A model generated the notes under the pieces. It was not told the DNA's origin. It did no database searches and was given only the letters and a program-made list of their open reading frames with translations. Shown here piece by piece: positions 40,433 to 52,689 of a stretch of DNA of 64,000 nucleotides. Both the position numbers and the translations under genes were made by a program. Position 1 is the first letter of the stretch; each line of letters begins with the position of its first letter. The stretch is from Salvelinus alpinus (taxonomy: Eukaryota; Chordata; Actinopteri; Salmoniformes; Salmonidae): assembly GCF_045679555.1 (NCBI RefSeq), contig NC_092120.1, positions 5,980,574 through 6,044,573 of the forward strand, given 5' to 3'.

Positions 40433-41171
40433 TAAATACAAGTTCTCTACAACAGTCTGTAGGCTACATAAGCACCACCAAGTCAGAACAGTACACTAAG
40501 TTATGAGGGGGAAAGGGACCAAATTACTAGGGCGGGCCACATGGGCTACTAACAGCGTAATACACAACATACACTTAACATTGCTTTCTTAGCTACAGTA
40601 TACATATCTCTCTGGCATATGACATAATTTATGCAGCACCATACAAGACATTGTAGGACTCCATGTTGTTGTGCTGTGCTCACTTGAACAGGAAGGTGGT
40701 GCAGCGATCCTTCTTGTGTGCAATTTTGTTTATGAAACTTTGTCATCAAAGTCTGACATTCTCTGGATTTATGGTGCTTTCAAGACAACTGGGAACAAGG
40801 TTGAATCCATGGCCTCCTTAATCCTTAAGATCCAAGGGGGCTTGTACTGCCTAGCTCTCCCTCTAGATTCTGTGGTGACAAAGTGTCCCCATGAGTGACA
40901 GAACACTGAGCCAAAAAACTAGAAACTAGAGAATATTACCAATGCCTAAGCTCTGTACTTTCCACTAGCTGCCCCTCCACCACAGAAAGCACTGAGCTAG
41001 GCTGAATCACCTGCATTTTGGAGCTGCCTTACTAAAGAAAGCAAAAAAGAGACCATGTTTCTATGCGGCTTTATTAACTCAATATTTAAAAAATTACATT
41101 GTTTGCAAACTAATATGTGACATGTATTAAAGCCAAAATAACATGCATGACAAACACAAAAAAATATATAT
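40433..41171. other. Unique intergenic sequence
   Basis: No gene recognised; the 75-codon frame at 40671-40898 has no domain. Confidence 0.4.
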
Positions 41172-41765
41172 TACAGTATCAGTCAAAAGTTTGGACACTC
41201 GATGAAGGGTTTTTCTTTATTTTGACTATTTTCTACATTGTAGAATAAAAGTGAAGACATAGAAACTATGAAATAACACATATGGAATCATGTAGTAACC
41301 AAAAAAGTGTTAAACAAATCAAAATATATTTTATGTTACAAAGAAAGTACTTTGTTTCTGGCCATTTTGAGCCTGTAATCGAACCCACAAATGATGATGC
41401 TCCAGATACTCAACTAGTCTAAAGAAGGCCAGTTGTATTGCTTCTTTAATCAGAACAACAGTTTTCAGGTGTGCTAACATAATTGCAAAAGGGTTTTCTG
41501 ATGATCAATTAGCCTTTTAAAATGATAAATGGATTAGCTAACACAACATGCCATTGGAACTAAGAAGTGATAGTTGCTGATAATAGGCCTCTGTACACCT
41601 ATGTAGATATTCCATTAAAAATCCAGCTACAATAGTCATTTACAACATTAACAATGTCTACACTGTATTTCTGATCAATTTTATGTTATTTTAATGGACA
41701 GAAAATAGCTTTTCTTTCACCAACAAGGACATTTCTATGTGACCAAACTTTTGAACAGTATGGTA
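41172..41765 (-). mobile_element. Tc1-type deletion derivative
   Basis: The ends TACAGTATCAGTCAAAAGTTTGGACAC and GTGACCAAACTTTTGAACAGTATGGTA are inverted copies. The interior matches, in reverse complement, the 5' part of the element at 44.5 kb (GAGTATCTGAAGCATCAGCATTTGTGGG region). The transposase is deleted. Confidence 0.85.
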
Positions 41766-42540
41766 TATAAAAACATTTTCTTTTTAGCTAAACAGTTGGG
41801 GCTCAAAGCAGGTGCTTGATACAGCCATCAGACATATCAGAGAATACAGCTGTTATACACTCGCATTCGCTGACATAATTGACAGTTTGAACTCAGCTTT
41901 GTTTCAGGTTTAATTCTCCAGGTCCTCGGTAATCAAGGTCCTCGGTGGAGATTTGCACCACCAAGGGAAACTAGGTGGGGAAAACAGTTGTCTTTGGAGT
42001 TGACGCAGAAATATATAAAATGTAAACTGGCATCTGTGCGTTTGCTTAATCCAATAAATGTATGACTCCATGTGTAACCAATCATTTGGAGATGCCAAAT
42101 GTGGCTGACTGGTAATGTCCTCTGACTCATCATGTCAGGTAATGAAAATTATATTAACAGGTGTAGGCCTAATATCAAGTTCGACACCTCTCAGAAAGCA
42201 TTAGAGCCTGTGATAAAAACATTTTTCAATACATTCTAACGGTTTCCTACTAGGGCTAGGAATACTTCCCAAACATCCCTTCACACCACCCAACACTACA
42301 ATGAAATGATCAAATAATCCAATAATATTTTAAAACAAAAGATATTTGGAAGACATTCCTGATCGTATTTGATATTATTGTTATTATTAGTTTTTTTTGC
42401 ATCATTGGCTAAGATATATTTTTGAAAAATCAACAATAGCCAAACTAATTGTGGTAGGCTAAATTCCACAGTATAGTAGGCCATCACACTTTCACTTTTT
42501 GTGAGTTACTTTTATCTGAACAGCGGACTCCCTGGGCTAT
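41766..42540. other. Unique sequence upstream of CDK14
   Basis: No gene or named element is recognised. Confidence 0.4.
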
Positions 42541-43081
42541 GAACCCTGCGCAAAGAATTTTATATATTTTTGTATTCGAGCGGCACAAAAGCATGATTGA
42601 TAGATCCTTGGCAAATCACAGAATCCCCTGTTCTTATTTGGCCAATCGTTGCGCATCCTGGGCGGTGTTTGTAGCTCTGCTGGAGTGTGTTTTTTTCTTC
42701 CCTCTCGCAAACCGAAGAGAGAGAATCCCAAAAATGACAACCAGATTGCAGGGGAGCAGAGCAAAGAGTGAGTGAGAGAGACTGGGAGAGAGAAAGAACT
42801 CAACAACCCGTTCAGTTTCAGAGAGAGATTAGAGAATATCAACCAGCGCATGTTTTATTTTACAGCTTCATACTCGGCATCTTGTGGAAAATTCCGACTT
42901 TAGAAATGTAGTTGGATACAAAGAAAACCTGAGAAGAGTACACCAATGTGTTTTTGAAAACAAAAGCGTTAGCATAAACGTTTCCTGTTTTTTGACAGCG
43001 TAGTAGAACGGAGAACCGCTTGGTTTGAACCCTTTTCACAGTTGTGTGAAAATCACTGTCTGCTACAATACAACCGGCAAG
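42541..43081 (+). promoter_or_regulatory. cdk14: Putative CDK14 promoter and 5' UTR
   Basis: A TATA-like ATTTTATATATTTTTG lies at about 42557 and a CCAAT box in TTGGCCAATCG at about 42638. A GA-rich stretch (42766-42835) then leads to the start codon. The transcription start cannot be fixed; the whole span between TATA-like motif and ATG could be untranslated exon 1. Confidence 0.4.
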
Positions 43082-43175
43082 ATGTGTGACCTGATGCCAG
43101 CTTCGCAACCTGCTGAAAAAATCGGCAAAATGAAAAAGTTGCGAAGAACTTTGTCAGAGAGCTTCAGTCGCATAG
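43082..43175 (+). CDS. cdk14: Cyclin-dependent kinase 14 (PFTAIRE kinase), coding exon 1
   Basis: 94 nt from ATG to a GTAAGT donor, encoding 31 residues plus one base (phase 1). The peptide starts MCDL and contains AEKIGKMKKLRRTLSESFSR, which is the N-terminus of CDK14 (PFTK1) and not of CDK15, CDK16, CDK17 or CDK18. CDK14 is a serine/threonine kinase activated by cyclin Y at the plasma membrane; it phosphorylates LRP6 at G2/M to prime Wnt signalling. The basic stretch KMKKLRR followed by TLSESFS is a 14-3-3/phosphorylation-type motif. Compared with the human start as I recall it (MCDLIEPQPAEK), a MPAS-type variation makes this one residue longer. The kinase domain is encoded by later exons outside the window. 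Confidence 0.93.
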
Positions 43176-44154
43176 GTAAGTAGCCTACCCCTACTGTAGC
43201 GGTTATAGTGCAACAATGCATAGCCTATCGCAGTACTAACGGTTAGGGGAAACGGTGCTGCTGTAGCCTAGGGAACTAAATTATTCTAATAATGTCCACC
43301 CCAGCTAGTCGGGACGATAGCGGAATTTCACTTTACAAAAAGCTTTAGACAAAAAAACAGCGGTGGCATTCACACTGGTGGCAATCGCTTTTACGACATT
43401 ACGATGATGCATTATGGCTATAACTGTCATTGTGTTGCTGCCATTCAACACATTGTTACACGGTGACCGTAAATTACATTAACCAGATTGCATTCTAAAT
43501 ACATGGCTAGGATATTAGCTATGTGAATATTGTAAATGGGTAGTTCATGTTGAGTGTTATCATAAAACATCAGGTACTTGCCGATGTGCTTATTGTAAAA
43601 CTGGAAGAAGCTTGCTATCCAAATGGCCCGCGTGCGTAAACTCAGGCATCTAAACAGGTCTCTCTCTCTCTCTCTCTCATATATATCCCGGTGTTGGTCT
43701 ATACGGTTTGGTGCATTAAAGGCTCACCAAAAATCACTCCCTATGTAGACGATTGCTATATATTATCTCCCCCCAAATTAACGGCTCAGATGCAACAAGA
43801 AGAGGGAACATTTACCAATATGAGGCTGCATGAAAAAAAGGTCGTCATTGACTTTTCTGCTGCATGGATTGTCCTTGTCCATATTGGTCACTGTTGCTGC
43901 TGATATCTGCATCAGCGCATCAACATGGTGCACTGCACTATATAGGCATTGATTGATCACTCACTGTCTGTCTGTCTGTGTTTCACGGACGGTTTAACAA
44001 AGAGCATTACAGCTTAGTTTGAGAAGTTGGGCTTCTTGTAACCAAGTCATAATGCGACATCCCTACTGTATTCCAGTATATATCATTATTGTCTATACAT
44101 ATCCTAATAATACGCTCACACTCAATGTCACATCATAGTTCAGCCTGGTCTCAT
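43176..44154. other. CDK14 intron 1, 5' unique part
   Basis: No nested gene. A short CT/TA run lies at about 43660-43686. First-intron regulatory elements are possible but none is identified. Confidence 0.4.
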
Positions 44155-44464
44155 AGACTAGAAAATTCTGGACCCTCAAATTAGTACAATATGTTACCTT
44201 TGGTATGATTACGTAAGACAGATTGTTACTTATGGCAAAAAAAATGAAGGTAGGGTGGTTGGTCGGGGTGGAAAGGTTGCGAGTTCGAAGCTCATCACAG
44301 ACAACTTTAGAATTCTAGCCAATTAGCAACTTTGCAAATACTTACAACGTTCAAGCTACTTTGCAATTACTTAGCATGTTAGCTAACCCTTCCCCATAAC
44401 CCTAATACTAACCTTATCCCTTCTAGTTAACCCTTCCCTTAACCCTAACCTTAATCCTTTAACC
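44155..44464 (+). repeat. Repeat with degenerate TAACCC blocks
   Basis: Contains TTGCGAGTTCGAAGCTCATC (B-box-like), AGCAACTTTGCAAATACTTA, and then irregular TAACCCT/TTAACCCTAACC stretches at 44386-44462. It resembles a common teleost interspersed repeat. The TAACCC blocks are too irregular to be true interstitial telomere sequence. Confidence 0.55.
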
Positions 44465-45411
44465 TACACTACTGTTCAAAAGTTTGGGGTCACTTAGAAA
44501 TGTCCTTGTTTTTGAAATAATTTTTTTTGTCCATTAAAATAACATCAAATTGATCAGAAATACAGTGTAGACATTATTCATGTTTTAAATTACTATTGTA
44601 GCTGGAAACAGCTTATTTTTTATGGAATATCTACATAGGCGTGCAGAGGCCCATTATCAGCAATCATCACTCCTGTGTTCCAATGGCACGTTGTGTTAGC
44701 TAATCCAAGTTTTAAAAGCTAATCCATCTTAAAAGACTAATTGATCATTAGAAAACCCTTTTGCAATGATGTTAGCACACCTGAAAACTGTTGTTCTGAT
44801 TAAAGAAGAAATAAGACTGGCCTTCTTTAGACTAGTTGAGTATCTGAAGCATCAGCATTTGTGGGTTTGTTTACAGGCTCAAAATGGCCAGAAACAAAGT
44901 GCTGTCTTCTGAAACTCGGCAGTCTATTCTTGTTCTGAGAAATGAAGGCTATTCCATGTGAGAAATGGCCAAGAAACTGAATATCTCGTATTACGCTGTG
45001 AACTACTCCCTTCACAGAACAGCGCAAACTAGCTCTAACCAGAATAGAAAGAGGAGTGGGAGGCCCCGGTGCACAACTGAGCAAGAGGACAAGTACATTA
45101 GAGTGTCTAGTTTGAGAAACAGATGCCTCACAAGTCCTCAACTACTCCTCCCCATCAACTGGCAGGTTCATTAAATAGTACTCGCAAAACACCAGTCTCA
45201 ACGTCAACAGAGAAGAGGCGACTCCGGGATGCTGCTCCTCTGTCCAGTGTCTGTGTTCTTTTGCCCATCTTAATCTTTTATTTTTATTGGCTATTCTGAG
45301 ATATGGCTTTTTCTTTGCATCTCTGCCTAGAAGGCCAGCATCTCGGAGTCGCCTCTTCACTGTTGATGTTGAGACTGGTGTTTTGCGAGTACTTTATAAT
45401 GAAGCTGCCAG
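44465..45411 (+). mobile_element. Tc1-like element with fold-back transposase
   Basis: The left terminal repeat is TACACTACTGTTCAAAAGTTTGGGG. From 44884 the plus strand encodes the transposase N-terminus: MARNKVLSSETRQSILVLRN, a stop, then the second helix-turn-helix part (RKRSGRPRCTTEQEDKYI). At about 45233 the orientation flips: 45142-45360 on the minus strand continues the same protein (KRRLRDAGLLGRDAKKKPYL, RWAKEHRHWTEEQ). Arms 45168-45233 and 45338-45403 are inverted copies. The catalytic domain is missing. Confidence 0.85.
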
Positions 45412-45696
45412 CTACAATCATTCTAGCTGGCATGATTGTAGCTGTAGCTACAAGCATGGTCCAATTTGATGTGGACCGTGATTGTAGGCTATTTATCCTA
45501 CCTTGCTATTCCAGGCTATGCGTCCACCTTGCATGTCAATTGCTAACTGTGCTAAGCTCATGTACAGTAGGATCTGCAAACTCACAACTCTATCCTTGTC
45601 TTTTGACTGTTACTGTGTATTTACAGTACATCGCTATGACAATGCAGCCTTCTGACCTTAGCTGAGGTTAGCTGGGATGAGACTGTTGGCCTACTT

Positions 45697-45999
45697 CAGG
45701 GATCATCTAGATTCAGCTACGGGCTGATTTTTTCTTGAGCAGATGGTCAGGGGCCCGGAACATAATTACAAATAATTTGTAGACTGCAAATGGACTAAAA
45801 CATAAGAATTTCAAACCTTGCTTACATTTGTACACGGTTGCATACACTGTATATCTCTATTTTGTGTGGGAATACTTTGGAACCGATTTCCCAAATTAAA
45901 ATCATTATTTTATGTCCAACAATAATAACAATAATAAAAAAAGTATGATTTTATTCAAAAATATAAAATCACCCGCGGGCCGCAAGTTGTGGAACCCTG
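45697..45999. mobile_element. hAT-like non-autonomous element with near-perfect 8-bp target duplication
   Basis: Begins CAGGGATCATCTAGATTCAG and ends CGCAAGTTGTGGAACCCTG, so CAGGG/CCCTG ends. Flanks are GCCTACTT (45689-45696) and GCCTACTG (46000-46007), seven of eight identical. No transposase. Confidence 0.85.
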
Positions 46000-46007
46000 G
46001 CCTACTG

Positions 46008-46951
46008 TATATGTCAATATATATAAAACAAGTTTTATTTAACCTTTATTTAACCTTTATATGTTACTTTGTCACCATAAATAATAACTTGCTTTACTGT
46101 TGAATAATGAATATATATATATCCCACATGGATGAAACGTTGCATCGTTTGTTGTCTTCGTTTGGAAAGAGAATGGCATGCATTTTATTTTAGCTTGTTC
46201 CTCTGCTTACAAATTCACATTCATCCCATAAGCATGGAATGCAAATGTGCATGAGTGATTTAAGGGGGTTAGTTTAGTTGTAGCTTCAAGGGGGATATGT
46301 TTCATGTAGGATATAAAGGAAAGCAGTAGAAGTTATGGGCTGATTTGGTTTTCTGAAATGTGAGAGTATTTGTTTTTTCTTCTTTACATTCGAGTGAAGT
46401 TGGGCAAAAAATGTCTCCCTGTTTGTCTCCCTTTATGTTGTACGACTCCCACACAGTTCTTTCCTTGATGATCAGAAATGCATGCAGTTGATATAGACTA
46501 TTCTTTCTTTTCTATGCTCCTCCTTACCATGGTATAACACAGTGACTTGTAGACAGATGATATCATTTACAGTATCTTATATTTATGTTCTAGAATACGA
46601 GTCCATGTTTAGTTATATTTTGGAAATGTTCAATATGTCAGACTTATATGTGAAGGAGTGTTCGAACTAAATAACAATGCAACAGAGTCTTGTGTATTGA
46701 CTCAAGTCCCCATTCACTGTAGTTGTAATGATCCTGCTGTATTTTCTACGTTGAGGAAATTCTCCTCTCCTTTATGTGTCTCTGTTCTATGATGAGAAAG
46801 ATGCAATTCTTTGGCTCCGCGTCTAGATGACTCTGCCTCAAAACAATGCCATTGACATGAATAAGTCATTTTACATCAAGGCCAAACAAAATACCGTTAC
46901 TCCCATGTGTAACTTCCCCTTTCTCATTGTAACAGATTAGTTGTGATACCC
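46008..46951. other. CDK14 intron 1, unique part
   Basis: Short TA run near 46113-46122. No gene recognised. Confidence 0.4.
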
Positions 46952-47322
46952 TGTAAGGGTGCGTGCTGGTGGCAGGGAAGTCAGGCGCAGGAGATCGAAC
47001 TTTGTATAAAACGGAGCAGTTTCATAAGTGCTCAAAAACTCAGAAAACCAAAATATACAAAATAATACAAGTGGGTACAAAACCCGTCGCACACCAGAAC
47101 ATATCTTGCAAATAGCTTACAAACAAACAATCACCGAGAAGGACAATGAGGGGGAACAGAGGGTTAAATACACAACATGTAATGAATGAGATTGGAACTA
47201 GGTGTGATACAAGACAAGACAAAACCAAAGAAAAATGAAAAGAGGATCAGCGATGGCTAGAAGGTCGGCGACTTCGACCGCCCGAACAAGGAGAGGGACC
47301 AACTTGGGCGGAAGTCGTGACA
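46952..47322 (-). mobile_element. 3' LTR of the gypsy element
   Basis: 371 bp, ends TG...CA (TGTAAGGGTGCG and GAAGTCGTGACA on the plus strand). Differs from the other LTR by roughly fifteen substitutions and several small indels by eye. Confidence 0.9.
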
Positions 47323-47335
47323 GATGACCCGGAGG

Positions 47336-47525
47336 GCGAGGCGCAGGGCGATCCGGACGAAGACGGTGGAACTCCTGCACCATAGATGGGTCCAACACGT
47401 CCTCGACCGGAACCCAGCACCTCTCCTCCGGACCGTACCCCTCCCACTCCACGAGATACTGAAGGCCCCTCGCCCGGCGCCTCGAATCCAGTATGAAGCT
47501 AACGGAATACGCCGGGCCCCCCCCC
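47336..47525 (-). pseudogene. Gypsy pol C-terminus: chromodomain
   Basis: Minus-strand [15 protein letters not shown]-like sequence ([19 protein letters not shown] at 47452, then [12 protein letters not shown]) is a chromodomain of the kind ending chromovirus integrases. The frame has no stop before the LTR and runs on into it to 47198. It is cut off from the integrase core by the inserted element. Confidence 0.88.
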
Positions 47526-47526
47526 C

Positions 47527-48200
47527 CAATAGCATTTCAAACGTCACTCGCTCTGAGACTTGGAGTAGTTGTTCCCCTTGCTCTGCAAAGACTGCGGCTT
47601 TTGTGGAGCGATGGGTAACAATGCTTCGAGGGTGGCTGTTGTCGATGTGTTCCTGGTTCGAGCCCAGGTAGGGTCGAGGAGAGGGACGGAAGCTATACTG
47701 TTACACTGGCAATACTAAAGTGCCTATAAGAACATCCAATAGTCAAAGGTATGTGAAATACAAATGGTATAGAGAGAAATAGTCCTATAATTCCTATAAT
47801 AACCTCAACCTAAAACTTCTTACCTGGGAATATTGAAGACTCATGTTAAAAGGAACCACCAGCTTTCATATCTTCTCATGTTCTGAGCAAGGAACTTAAA
47901 CGTTAGCATTTTTACATGGCACATATTGCACTTTTACCTTCTTCTCCAACACTTTGTTTTTGCATTATTTGAACCAAATTGAACATGTTTCATTATTTAT
48001 TTGAGGCTAAATTGATTTGATTCATGTATTATATTCAGTTAAAATAAAAGTGTTCATTCAGTATTGTTGTAATTGTCATTATTACAAATAAATAAATGTA
48101 AAAAAAATAATCGGACGTTTAATCGGTATCGGCTTTTTTTGGTCCTCCAATAATCGGTATCGGTATCGGCGCTGAAAAATCATAATCGGTCGACCTCTAG
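47527..48200. mobile_element. Salmonid DNA-type repeat inserted in the integrase gene
   Basis: Foreign sequence between integrase core and chromodomain. It ends in ATAATCGGTCGACCTCTAG, with ATCGGTATCGG repeats before it (48121-48172), a common salmonid repeat type. Near 47647 it has CCTGGTTCGAGCCCAGG, a perfect tRNA T-arm-like hairpin. The left end is truncated: no matching GAGGTCGACC end is found. The integrase sequence does not resume on the other side, so a deletion accompanied or followed the insertion. Confidence 0.7.
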
Positions 48201-48201
48201 T

Positions 48202-49357
48202 CTGTAGGGCCGTAGGGAGACCGGGCAGAGGGAGGAGACGACAGGTCTTAGAGAAACGATCCACAACGACCAGGATCGCGGTGTTACCCTGTGAGAGTGG
48301 AAGATCAGTAAGAAAATCCACCGACAGGTGCGACCAAGGCCACTGTGGAACGGGTAATGGGTGTAACCTTACCTCTGGGCAGGTGCCTAGGAGCCTTACA
48401 CTGGGCGCACACCGAGCAGGAGGAAACATTAACCCTCACGTCCTTAGCCAAGGTAGGCCACAAGTACCTCCCGTTCAAACAACGCACTGTCCGACCGATC
48501 CCAGGATGACCAGAGGAGGGTGACGTGTGGGCCCAATAGATCAACCGGTCACGGACAGCAGACGGGATGTACAGACGCCCAGCGGGACACTGGACGGGAG
48601 CGGGCTCTGCACGTAACGCCTGCTCAATGTCCGTGTCCAGCTCCCACACTACCGGCGCCACCAGGCAGGAGGCGGGGAGTATGGGAGTGGGATCCATGGG
48701 CCGCTCCTCTGTGACATACAGCCGGGACAATGCGTCTGCCTTCGCGTTCTGGGAGCCTGGTCTGTAAGAAAGGGTAAACACAAAATGGGTGAAAAACATG
48801 GCCCACCTTGCCTGGCGAGGGTTCAGTCTTCTCGCTGCTCGGATGTACTCCAGATTGTGGTGGTCAGTCCAGGTGAGAAAAGGGTGTCTAGCCCCCTCAA
48901 GCCAATGTCTCCACACCTTCAAGGCCTTGACGACAGCCAACAACTCCCGGTTCCCCACGTCATAGTTTTGCTCTGCCGGGCTGAGCTTCTTCGAGAAGAA
49001 TGCACAAGGACGGAGCTTCGGTGGCGTACCCGAGCGCTGAGAGAGCACAGCTCCTATCCCAGCCTCGGACGCGTCCACCTCCACTATGAACGCCAAAGAG
49101 GGATCCGGATGGGCCAGCACGGGAGCCAAGGTAAACAGAGCCCTCAGGTGACTAAAAGCCCTGTCCGCCTCAGCTGTCCACTGCAAGCGCACCGGGGCAC
49201 CCTTCAGCAGTGAGGTAATGGGAGCTGCTACCCGACCAAAACCCCGGATAAACCTCCGGTAGTAGTTGGCAAACCCTAAGAACCCCTGCACCTCCTTTAC
49301 CATGGTGGGAGTCGGCCAATTACGCACGGCTGCAATGCGGTCACTCTCAATCTCCAC
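48202..49357 (-). pseudogene. Gypsy pol: RNase H, integrase zinc finger and partial core
   Basis: The minus frame from 49357 continues the RT connection ([16 protein letters not shown]), then RNase H with [25 protein letters not shown] and TDHHNLEYI, then [13 protein letters not shown]. The integrase HHCC finger follows ([10 protein letters not shown] ... CSVCAQCK). A frame change at about 48.36 kb leads into the core start ([26 protein letters not shown]). The core stops at about 48.2 kb before its later catalytic residues. Not functional. Confidence 0.92.
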
Positions 49358-50112
49358 CCCTGAGGAGATACCCTAGGAAGGAGACGGACTGTTGGAAGAA
49401 CAGGCATTTCTCAGCCTTGACGTACAGGTCATGCTCCAACAGGCGACCAAGCACTCTGTGCACCAGGGACACATGCTCGGCGCGTGTAGCGGAGTATATC
49501 AAAATGTCATCAATATACACCACTACACCCTGCCAGTGCAGGTCCCTGAAAATCTCATCTACAAAGGCTTGGAAGACTGATGGCGCATTCATCAACCCGT
49601 ACGGCATGACGAGGTACTCATAGTGCCCAGAGGGGGTACTGAAAGCCGTCTTCCACTTGTCTCCCTTTCGGATACGCACCAGGTTGTACGCACTCCTGAG
49701 ATCTAATTTGGTGAAGAAGCGCGCCCCGTGCATTGACTCTATCGCTGTGGCTATGAGCGGTAGCGGGTAACTATACCTCACAGTGATCTGATTCAGACCC
49801 CGATAGTCAATACACGGGCGCAGACCTCCCTCCTTCTTCTTCACAAAAAAGAAACTCGAGGAGTCGGGTGAAGTGGAGGACCGAATGTACCCCTGACGCA
49901 GGGATTCGGAGACATATGTTTCCATAGCCTCCGTCTCCGCCTGTGAGAGGGGATACACGTGACTCCTGGGAAGTGCAGCGTCTACCAGGAGATCTATCGC
50001 ACAATCGCCCCATCGATGAGGTGGTAATTGAGTCGCCTTCTTTTTGGAGAATGCGAGCCAAATCGGCATATTCAGGGGGAATGCACACGGTGGAGACCTG
50101 GTCTTGACTCTC
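49347..50112 (-). pseudogene. Gypsy pol: reverse transcriptase
   Basis: Sequence from [14 protein letters not shown] (about 50.03 kb) to VSFLGYLL contains the palm motifs: [12 protein letters not shown] (motif A aspartate), [16 protein letters not shown] (motif B) and [12 protein letters not shown] (motif C, YxDD). All three catalytic aspartates are kept. The frame breaks after GYLL and resumes in another frame at 49357. Upstream it is joined almost directly to the gag knuckle, without a protease. Confidence 0.93.
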
Positions 50113-50999
50113 CACCGTAGTAGCGCCCTGCCTGCTGCCTCGATCCCCAGAGGAACCAACCCGGCACCGACCGGCAGTGTGAACTCTGCAGCCACAGATG
50201 GTGCACGAGCGGGAACCCCCTCCAGTCTCCTTGCGCACCGCCCCTCCCAGCTCCATGGGTATCGGAGAGGGGGTGAGGGAGGATGGAACCACCGGACCCC
50301 GATCAGAACGTCCGCGGGTAGCCAGCAGGTTGTCCAGCCGGATGGACTGGTCGAACGTGAGGGTGGTGTCTCTGCAGGCCAACTCCCGACGGACGTCCTC
50401 GCACAGACTGCAGCGGTAATCGTCGATCAGGGCCCTGTCGCTCCATCCCGGGCCGGCAGCCAGGGTCCTAAACTCCAGGGCGAACTCCTGGGCGCTCCTC
50501 ATCTCCTGCCTCAGATGGAAGAGCTCTACCCTCGGGCGGGTGGTCAAAGACTGTGGTCGAAGACTGGTGAACTCCTCAAACAGGTCCAACGCCGCATCTC
50601 CCTCTCTCCACACGGCGTTGGCCCTCTCCAGGGCTTTCCCGGTGAGGCACGAGACGAGGGCGGACACCCTCTCACGGCCCCATTGAGCCGGGTGGACGGT
50701 GGCCAGGTATAGCTCCAGTTGAAGCAGAAACCCCTGGCAGTTCGCAGCCTCTCCGTCGTACTCCTGGGGCAGGGAGAGACGAATCCCACTGGAACCAGGT
50801 GGAACAGGGGCACTCAGGAGAGACCCCGGTTGTGCTGGTGGAGGCGCTGGAAGAACTCCCTGTGGAAGATCAAAACCCAGCGGTCCATTGTCTGGACAAC
50901 GCGGTCCATGGCGGTGCCAAGATGGTGAAGCATTGCTGCGTGCTCCCGGACGCGCTCCTCCACCTCTATAACCGGGGTACCTGCTCCTGCTGACTCCAT
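50036..50999 (-). pseudogene. Gypsy gag
   Basis: The ATG at 50999 opens MESAGAGTPVIEVEERVREH. A stop near 50814 and a frame change follow, and the capsid-like part continues in the frame of 50667 ([52 protein letters not shown]). A CCHC knuckle [14 protein letters not shown] lies at about 50.2 kb. Only about 20 residues separate the knuckle from the pre-[13 protein letters not shown] sequence. Confidence 0.9.
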
Positions 51000-51016
51000 A
51001 GTCAGGTCGGTGATTC

Positions 51017-51389
51017 TATAAGGGTGCGTGCTGGTGGCAGGGAAGTCAGACGCAGGAGATCCAACTTGGTATAAACGGAGCAGTTTAATAAGTGCTCAAA
51101 AACAAAAATATACAAAATAATACAAGTGGGTACAAAACCCGTCGCACACCAGAACATAACTTGCACATAGCTTACAAACAAACAATCACCGACAAGGGCA
51201 ATGAGGGGGAACAGAGGGTTAAATACACAACATGTAATGAATGGGATTGGAACTAGGTGTGATACAAGACACAAGACAAAACCAAAGGAAAATGAAAAGT
51301 GGATCAGCGATGGCTAGAAGGTCGGTGACTTCGACCGCCGAACGCCGCCCGAACAAGGAGAGGGACCAACTTCGGCGGAAGTCGTGACA
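51017..51389 (-). mobile_element. 5' LTR of the gypsy element
   Basis: 373 bp; on the minus strand it begins TGTCACGACTTCCGCC. It has an 8-bp partial duplication (CGCCGAACGCCGCCCGAAC) absent from the other LTR. Confidence 0.9.
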
Positions 51390-52298
51390 TATCAGATAAT
51401 TATTATTGACTTCGTTATGGGAAATTTGTAATTAAAAAGATATTTACTAGGCTATGTTTCCGAAAAGCATTTTTCAGCACTCCTCCCAGGCAATGTGGAT
51501 TGGTTTGTCTTTCACAGTTAAAAACAAAGCTAAAGATAAGATCTGGTTGGCACTGAATGTAACATACAGTACATCTAGCTGTCAAGGAGGAAACAATCAC
51601 ACCGGCAACACAGCTTTGTTTACCTTCCTTTTCATAAATACGAAGAATATAGCTGTCCAGTGCAATCACTATGACTTCCTGTAATTATATTTATAGTGGC
51701 GAGAGAAGACAAGAGCTCCTCAGTCACACCAATGGGCTGCTAGTGTTGTGTTGATCTTTCCCTGCCACACCTGGGTTCAAATATTGTTTGAAATCCTTCA
51801 AATGTACTTTTAGCGTTTGCTTAAGCCTGCCTAGATTTGGGTGGGGTGTGCACTTTTGGGACTATTCCATTGGTTCTGTTGCACCAGGCAAGATCGATCA
51901 AGCACAGCTAAAGTATATTTAAAGATTTCAAATACTATTTGAAGTGAACCCAGGTGTGTTCCCAGCCATTCACTAGTCTACTAATGATGATGCAGTGTCT
52001 GAAAGGTCTGTCTAATAAAGCACAAACAAACTCTTCTTCTAAATGCTGCCAGTGTCGGATCATGTTGATTGACCTCGGACTGTCTGCCTGAGTGTTTGCC
52101 TTAATGAAGGAAGCATAATGAATCTATATCACATGAATAGGAAATCAGGACACAATTACAGGGCTGTGTGTGTGCGTATGTGTGTGCATGTGTGTGTGGG
52201 TTATGAGTGAGTGCACACTGTGGTTGTAGTCACTGTTTCTGTTCCCTGTTCAAAAGACGTCAATGTGAGCCTGATTTTCTTCTTCTCTCTATTTTCAG
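51390..52298. other. CDK14 intron 1, 3' part
   Basis: No element is recognised. GT-rich at about 52165-52200. It ends in the polypyrimidine tract of exon 2. Confidence 0.45.
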
Positions 52299-52330
52299 CT
52301 TTCAAGAAAGAGGACAGTGGCTTTGATGAG
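52299..52330 (+). CDS. cdk14: CDK14 coding exon 2
   Basis: 32 nt after TCTCTATTTTCAG, ending before GTGAGTTC. Joined to exon 1 it encodes AFKKEDSGFDE, matching human ALKKDDTTFDE. Phases agree (1 then 0). Intron 1 is 9,123 bp. Confidence 0.92.
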
Positions 52331-52689
52331 GTGAGTTCAAAACCAATGAAATTTGGACAGCTGGTGAAATGATTGGCACATTTTTCAGTGCAATACAACA
52401 ATATTTGATGTTAATGCCTATTGTGTGGTATCATGGATTGAATTCATAGACAGACAATACTGTGGTGGTTCTGTATGCAGTTCAGTAGTTTATTTCTATG
52501 ATCGGTCATTAGATAGGGTTTGTAATGTATTCATGTGTACTGCATCAGGGCTGTCCTATCATCTCAGTCCTCTGGGCCAGTCTTTGTCACTAGGAAGCCA
52601 ACCAGACACATTATTCTGTGGACAGAGAAACTAACATCAGAATGATGAAAGTATTAGAGAAGGTTTTCCCAATGTATAACAATGCTGCA

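Larger units (their letters stand above)
46952..51389 (-). mobile_element. Defective Ty3/gypsy (chromovirus-type) LTR retrotransposon
   Basis: Near-identical direct LTRs (46952-47322 and 51017-51389) flank a minus-strand gag-pol. In transcription order: gag with a CCHC knuckle, reverse transcriptase, RNase H, integrase zinc finger and start of the core, an unrelated insertion, then a C-terminal chromodomain. The element is dead: gag has a frame change near 50.8 kb, the aspartic protease region is absent, pol is frameshifted near 49.36 kb, and most of the integrase core is missing. No target-site duplication is evident. Position: antisense in CDK14 intron 1. Confidence 0.95.
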